DNA of 64,000 bases from Brevibacillus brevis (GTDB taxonomy: Bacteria; Bacillota; Bacilli; Brevibacillales; Brevibacillaceae), in contig NZ_CP030117.1 in assembly GCF_001039275.2 (NCBI RefSeq), positions 5,566,001 through 5,630,000 on the forward strand, given 5' to 3'. Shown here piece by piece: positions 60,501 through 64,000 of this stretch. The notes beneath the pieces are model-generated. The model ran no database searches. It was given only the letters and a program-made list of their open reading frames with translations, and was not told where the DNA came from. A program made the position numbers and the translations under genes. Every line of letters begins with the position of its first letter. Positions within the stretch are counted from its first letter, which is position 1.

Positions 60501-63337
60501 TCCTCCATTGCCTGGAGCAGCTCCTCCCTCGTGTTTGCCGTGAACGCCGCACGAACATCCATCTCTTCCCTCCCCGCTTGCAGTGTCAACGCCACATCTG
60601 ACAAACAGATGTCTGTTTCCCGCAGAAGGAAGGCTTTCAGGGATGCGACAGCGTCGTCCAGTCGATCTTCGGTCTTGGCCGATACCGGGAATATTAGCGG
60701 TTGATCCATAGGTGGGGCCGAATGTCCGGGCGATTCCGAATTGTATTCCTCAATGACCATATAGGCGTTCGTTCCGCTAAACCCGAAGGAGCTGACGGAG
60801 GCCCGTCGAATGCCGGATTCGATCTCCCACTTCTTCAAGGATGTGTTTACAAAGAAGGGACTTCCATCAAGTCGGATATGCTCATTCAAAGAATCGAAAT
60901 GAATGGTTGGCGGCAGCATACGATGCTTCAGCGACTGTACGACCTTGATGACGCCCGATACGCCGGATGCCGCGAGCAAATGACCGATATTGCTCTTAAT
61001 GGAACCGAGTGCGCAGTAGCCCCTTTTGTCCGTATATGCGCCGAACGATGCCGTTAGGGCTTCGACCTCGATCGGATCGCCGAGCTTTGTTCCTGTACCA
61101 TGTGCTTCGACAAGCGAAATAGTCTCCGGGTTAATGTCGAATTTATCAAAGACGGATTTCTCCAGCTCTTCCTGTGAAGCGGCGCTGGGCGCTGTGATTC
61201 CGTTTGTCTTCCCGTCCTGATTAATACCCCAGCCGCGTATGACGGCATGAATCGGGTCTTTGTCGCGGACCGCGTCGGACAGCCGCTTAAGCAGCAGCAC
61301 GCCCGTTCCTTCCCCCGGAACGAATCCATTCGCCCTGTTATCGAACGTATAGCAACGCCCATCCTTGGACAGCATCCCGGATTTGCTCGTCATAATATGC
61401 ATGGCCGGTCCGCTCATAACATTAACGCCGCCGGCTAACGCCATGTCGCAATTGTCCAGGAGCAAACTGTTGCAGGCTTCTGAAATCGCGACAAGCGAGG
61501 AGGAGCAAGCGGTGTCGATCGCCATGCAGGGACCCTTCAAATTCAGCAGGTAGGAGATGCGTGCGCTTAAAATGGAAACCGAGGTCCCCATCAGATTTTG
61601 CGCATGGAGCTCTTCTCCTCTCTCCATACGTCCGTAATCGCCGGTGCCGCATCCGGCAAAGACCCCGCAGCGGCTGCCGGACAAGTCCGACGGACGCAGT
61701 CCGGCATTTTCGATGCATGTCCAGCTGTTCGCCAGAAATAGCCGCTGCTGTGGATCCATGTATTCCGCTTCCACGGGCGATATTTGGAAAAATAACGGAT
61801 CAAATTTGTCCGCATCCTCCAAGACACCCATCCATTTCGAATACGTTTTGCCCGGCTTCTTCGGATCGGGATCGTAGTATCGCTCGAGAGACCAGCGTTC
61901 TGCAGGAATCTCGGATACGCAGTCTTCACCTTTGCAAATGTTGTCCCATAATTCGTCAATATTAGCGGCCTTGGGGAATTGGCCTGACATCCCGATGATG
62001 GCAATGCCATCCAAATCGGGCGATTTCCGGCTTTTCTCCTTGGGCATATCTTCCCGGCTACGGACAGCCGCATGCGCACTGTGCAATCCAAAGGATTCCT
62101 GCCTCTGACTTTTCTGCCTTCGCATCCGCTCGATCAGCTCGTCAGTCCGGTCCGTCATGTCCTCCGCCGTACGGCTTATGACGACTTTGCCGATATGCTG
62201 TCCGCTGCTGACATATTCAAGCGCCTCTTGAACCCGCTGAAAGGGGTAGATCCTGGATACAATGGGTACGATTTTCTCCGTTTGAAGCAGGTCAACCATC
62301 ACATGGAGCAATTCCTTGTTAAATCCCTTTTGGGCACTTAACCGCCGTAAATCAATGCTATGAATCGTTTGGTTATGTACAAGCCCGGAAAGATCTAGAT
62401 TTCCACTCGTCTTCAGCGCATGCACGGCCAGCTCCAGGTAGCGGCCTGAAGGGGCCAAACAATTCAAGCCCTTCTGAATCGCGTCCCCGGCCAGCATATT
62501 AAGCACAACATCAACCCCGCGGCCATTGGTTAAGGAGGCGATTTCCCGATCAAAGGGCGAGGCGGTGTAATTGATCGCCGCAGCAACGCCAAGCCTATCA
62601 AGCAAGTCGAGCTTTTCGGCTTTGCTGCTCGTGCCGTAAATCTTGCAGCCTTTCAAATTCGCCAGTTGCAGGGCGATAAGGCCGCAGCCGCCTGTCGCCG
62701 TCTGAATGAGCACCTGCTCGCCGTGTGCAAGCTTCCCTGTCTCGAAAGCGTGATAAACTGTGGAGAAAACGACAGGCAGGCTGCACCCTTCTTCAAACGT
62801 TATGTTGGCAGGCTTCCGGACGGCATTAGCAGCGGCAACGTTCACTTCGCTGGCATGGCCGCCCAGTTGCTTGCCTGTAAGAGCGATGACCTCATCGCCG
62901 ATCTGGAACTCTTCTACGCCTTTGCCGATGCGTGTGACGATTCCGGCTACTTCAAACCCCGGCACGAATGGATAGTCGGGCATAGTCGGATATAGCCCGT
63001 TTACGCACATGAGATCCGGAAAATTAACCGCCGACGCCATGACTTGTATCGTCATTTCACCAAAGTCGGGCTCCGATACAGACCATGGCCGCAAAGAAAC
63101 CTCGCCGATGTGATGAACGTTCGACACGACCAGGCCGGCAGAACCCGATTTCGCTGACTGCCGGCTGTCGACTTTTAATCCCGCCTTCTCCGGTTCCGGA
63201 CTGCGGGAATCAGCATGGTCTGCTGGAGACGGGATTTTCCTCCCAGCGCCATCCTTCAGCGCCATAATTCGACGCTTGGCATCTTCAGAACTAACCTCCC
63301 CCGCTTGCAAAGCGCGAAGTATCTCTTGAATATTCAC
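57527..63337 (-). CDS. Trans-AT polyketide synthase, first protein in window (ER-KS-DH-KR-degenerate ACP)
   Basis: About 1936 residues. A short helical N-terminus (EILRALQAGEVSSEDAKRRI) resembles a docking segment. Then: MDR-type enoylreductase (about 65-390; VPGFEVAGIV, TATGGCGLIALQ); KS (450-865; DTACSSS, EAHGTGT, SNIGH); DH (1070-1310; HVVSGQPIMP and LLDAAAQ, both active-type); KR (1580-1760; GGAGGIG, FFSS, NYTAGC); a terminal ACP (1850-1936) whose motif reads GLDPVK, so the phosphopantetheine serine is proline. The reductive set gives an alpha,beta-double bond; the methyltransferase and a good ACP come on the next protein. I start at GTG 63337, where AGGGGGTG lies just upstream; a TTG at 63370 overlapping the preceding gene is the alternative. 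The enoylreductase probably serves the module before this protein. Confidence 0.93.
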   Translation of the reverse strand: MNIQEILRALQAGEVSSEDAKRRIMALKDGAGRKIPSPADHADSRSPEPEKAGLKVDSRQSAKSGSAGLVVSNVHHIGEVSLRPWSVSEPDFGEMTIQVMASAVNFPDLMCVNGLYPTMPDYPFVPGFEVAGIVTRIGKGVEEFQIGDEVIALTGKQLGGHASEVNVAAANAVRKPANITFEEGCSLPVVFSTVYHAFETGKLAHGEQVLIQTATGGCGLIALQLANLKGCKIYGTSSKAEKLDLLDRLGVAAAINYTASPFDREIASLTNGRGVDVVLNMLAGDAIQKGLNCLAPSGRYLELAVHALKTSGNLDLSGLVHNQTIHSIDLRRLSAQKGFNKELLHVMVDLLQTEKIVPIVSRIYPFQRVQEALEYVSSGQHIGKVVISRTAEDMTDRTDELIERMRRQKSQRQESFGLHSAHAAVRSREDMPKEKSRKSPDLDGIAIIGMSGQFPKAANIDELWDNICKGEDCVSEIPAERWSLERYYDPDPKKPGKTYSKWMGVLEDADKFDPLFFQISPVEAEYMDPQQRLFLANSWTCIENAGLRPSDLSGSRCGVFAGCGTGDYGRMERGEELHAQNLMGTSVSILSARISYLLNLKGPCMAIDTACSSSLVAISEACNSLLLDNCDMALAGGVNVMSGPAMHIMTSKSGMLSKDGRCYTFDNRANGFVPGEGTGVLLLKRLSDAVRDKDPIHAVIRGWGINQDGKTNGITAPSAASQEELEKSVFDKFDINPETISLVEAHGTGTKLGDPIEVEALTASFGAYTDKRGYCALGSIKSNIGHLLAASGVSGVIKVVQSLKHRMLPPTIHFDSLNEHIRLDGSPFFVNTSLKKWEIESGIRRASVSSFGFSGTNAYMVIEEYNSESPGHSAPPMDQPLIFPVSAKTEDRLDDAVASLKAFLLRETDICLSDVALTLQAGREEMDVRAAFTANTREELLQAMEDHLLRRPSSCVFSGKVNRRQIRNAIASSEELPSEHETGSSQAVKLADAAKKWVQGLQALPLVNGGKRIHMPTYPFAKERYWLEEKASDRDTLHTKILTERLHPLVHRNTSVLGKTRFSASFTNEETLLRDHVVSGQPIMPGMAYLEMARAAVELATDYVQKGRAITLENVVWLRPFIAKATAGHIHVSLTQEGDNQVSFCILAGSSKADADADEGPIYSKGKAVIHASSGPPQLDVQAIRAQCSVAKLDQETCYGAFENIGIAYGPGYRAVETIEIGQDCAIAKIHLPGTMSDETQRIGCNPVLLDAAAQSTIGFAWHSHGRQIDAEKNGPYVPFAIQELTVYRPCTSVMWAVTRIKKAEASGDSLRVFDIDLCDEEGHVCVAMRGMATKRAGKSRDWSFNPHQAETDGSHRLPDGLLLLPTWELAAFNEAPAQHVPDADIVIGGTPEQINQINHRYPAAQPLSFEAGASIEDMAQKLSNYNDLKHIIWISPVHPIQTVRDEGIISEQKDGVFQLFRLIKSLLEIGFGSRSLHWSIITVEAQPIRAGEPSGFAHAGVHGLVGSMAKEYPSWSVRLLDIGLKDELPLDVLPSLPRDAKGNAWGYRNGGWYKQMLVPVKSLPIKHTAYRHGGVYVVIGGAGGIGEVWTEYMIRTYQAQIVWIGRREMDEAIRAKIARLGDLGPAPSYIQADAANLTSLQQAYEKIKSRYTRIHGIVHSAIVLLDQSLAKMDEQRFEAGYVAKNGTVVRTAQVFDREQLDFVLFFSSFNSFLKSPGQSNYTAGCTFSDAFAVKLASEWSCAVKTINWGYWGSVGTVSTETLREKMARIGMGSIEPDEAMDVVERLLAGKVNQMCFVKTTKPLHIEETVEDQHITVLPERFGSVISRIRSDFVPAPFQALSSADRPLEEKTGSIPDAKQRAEVLSLVREAAAMFLKVDEQDIEPDAELAEYGLDPVKMSLLTEMLNQRLGIDVTPELVIRHRSFRELADRIADIR

Positions 63338-63359
63338 CCTCACACCCCCTGCCTGTTCG

Positions 63360-64000
63360 CTATTTGCCAAATAAGGACAGAATCTTGTCCCGAACTTCTG
63401 TCTGATGGAAGGTTAGCTCATGCATCGCGACTTCTTTCGCAATATAATTCGGGAGCTCGGCTCGCATTGTCTCAACCAGATGGTCCTTCAATGCAACCAA
63501 CGAAAGGCGCGGCTTTTCCGCGAGCTGCCGCGCCAGCTCCAGAGCATGGCTCATCACTTGGTCCCGGGGAAGGACCGCGAAAGGCACGCCTCTCTTCTCC
63601 AGATCCGCCCCTCGATAATTGCTACCGCTTAGCAGCATTTCATTGCCCAGACTCAATCCCAGCTTTCGCGGCAATATGTACGTTGCGCCCATTCCCGGTG
63701 TGAAGCCGTATTTCATGAAATTGGCCGTATACACACTCTCACGGCTCATGACGACAAAATCGGCAAACAATCCGATTACAAACCCGCCTCCGATCGCATG
63801 ACCTTGCATAGCGGATATGACGGGAACCGGGCATTCCAGCGCAAGGCTGTAAATGTTGCTGTCCGTAAATTTCAATTGCCCTTCGAAAATAGCAAGCAAA
63901 GCTTCTTGCGTCCCGCCAGAAGCAAAATAAGTATCATACCCGGTCAAAATAACGGCTTTATACCGCTCTGTTTCCTTTACAGTTAGGAAAGCATGCGCCA
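63360..64000 (-). CDS. pksI: PksI-type polyketide enoyl-CoA hydratase/decarboxylase (cut by window edge)
   Basis: The frame stays open to the window edge; at least 213 residues are seen and the N-terminus is missing, so the TTG at 63947 is not a start. It belongs to the crotonase superfamily and is closely like PksI of the Bacillus subtilis bacillaene cluster: YKAVILTGYDTYFASGGTQE, MQGHAIGGGF (oxyanion hole) and ANFMKYGFTPGMGAT are nearly the same. In beta-branching this second hydratase (ECH2) removes CO2 from a carrier-bound glutaconyl-type intermediate, after an HMG synthase and ECH1, leaving a methyl branch at a beta-keto carbon. Its presence says the polyketide carries at least one beta-branch. 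The other cassette genes must lie past 64 kb. The stop overlaps or touches the following PKS start. Confidence 0.93.
   Translation of the reverse strand, partial: AHAFLTVKETERYKAVILTGYDTYFASGGTQEALLAIFEGQLKFTDSNIYSLALECPVPVISAMQGHAIGGGFVIGLFADFVVMSRESVYTANFMKYGFTPGMGATYILPRKLGLSLGNEMLLSGSNYRGADLEKRGVPFAVLPRDQVMSHALELARQLAEKPRLSLVALKDHLVETMRAELPNYIAKEVAMHELTFHQTEVRDKILSLFGK

Noticed and set aside
33000..63000. Numerous frames of 60-170 codons opposite the PKS genes
   Set aside because: They are shadows caused by the GC-richer codon pattern of the PKS; none has start signals or family motifs.
63367..63370. TTG start for the first PKS protein
   Set aside because: It overlaps the end of the PksI-type gene without a good ribosome site; the GTG at 63337 has AGGGGGTG in front. 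Kept as an alternative.
1..64000. CRISPR array, tRNA, rRNA or complete insertion sequence
   Set aside because: No regularly spaced repeats, no cloverleaf-like or rRNA sequence and no transposase were recognised in the window.

Overview
The window looks like part of a Brevibacillus-type (Paenibacillaceae, Bacillota) chromosome. The reasons are strong AGGAGG-type ribosome sites, GTG and TTG starts, T-rich intrinsic terminators after most genes, a BrnQ carrier, an RDD protein, and two large secondary-metabolite loci of the NRPS and trans-AT PKS kind common in that genus. The genus is an inference from gene content; there is no rRNA or housekeeping marker here.

Left (1-8.8 kb, minus strand): the start of an NRPS operon. 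A 2.4-kDa-residue-scale two-and-a-half-module synthetase begins with half a condensation domain and ends with a complete one. The next gene, cut by the window edge, starts directly with the adenylation domain that completes the module. A 54-residue membrane peptide sits upstream.

Middle (8.8-32.7 kb): chromosomal genes, mostly single transcription units separated by hairpin terminators. They are a 1655-residue secreted Ig-like/cadherin-like repeat protein, a MalT-type LuxR regulator, an unrecognised helical-repeat protein, an RDD membrane protein, two small helical proteins, an S9 prolyl-oligopeptidase-family peptidase, a dCache-GGDEF diguanylate cyclase, an AT-rich DUF4365-TPR protein, a frameshifted gene remnant, the branched-chain amino acid carrier brnQ, a DUF2306 membrane protein and a lipoprotein. 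Inside this stretch (29.0-30.95 kb) is the most novel-looking locus: two tandem, paralogous 31- and 32-codon peptide genes with good ribosome sites, a strong promoter in front, a strong terminator-like hairpin behind, then a 492-residue protein with an HEIAH metal-binding motif. This is the layout of a small RiPP (ribosomally made, modified peptide) locus and I recognise no described system in it.

Right (32.7-64 kb, minus strand): a trans-AT polyketide assembly line on three large proteins plus a PksI-type beta-branching enoyl-CoA hydratase/decarboxylase cut by the window edge. No module carries an acyltransferase. Reading order is: ER-KS-DH-KR-(ACP lacking its serine) | cMT-ACP-KS-KR-ACP-KS-KR-ACP-KS0 | DH-ACP-KS-(embedded ACP-like)-KR-cMT-ACP-KS-DH-KR-ACP-KS0-ACP-TE. 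Two modules are split between proteins, two ketosynthases lack the catalytic histidine, and two carrier-like domains lack a normal attachment serine. The thioesterase ends the line, so 32768 is the downstream limit of the PKS genes. The acyltransferase, HMG-synthase cassette and earlier modules must lie beyond 64 kb. The product cannot be named from this window.
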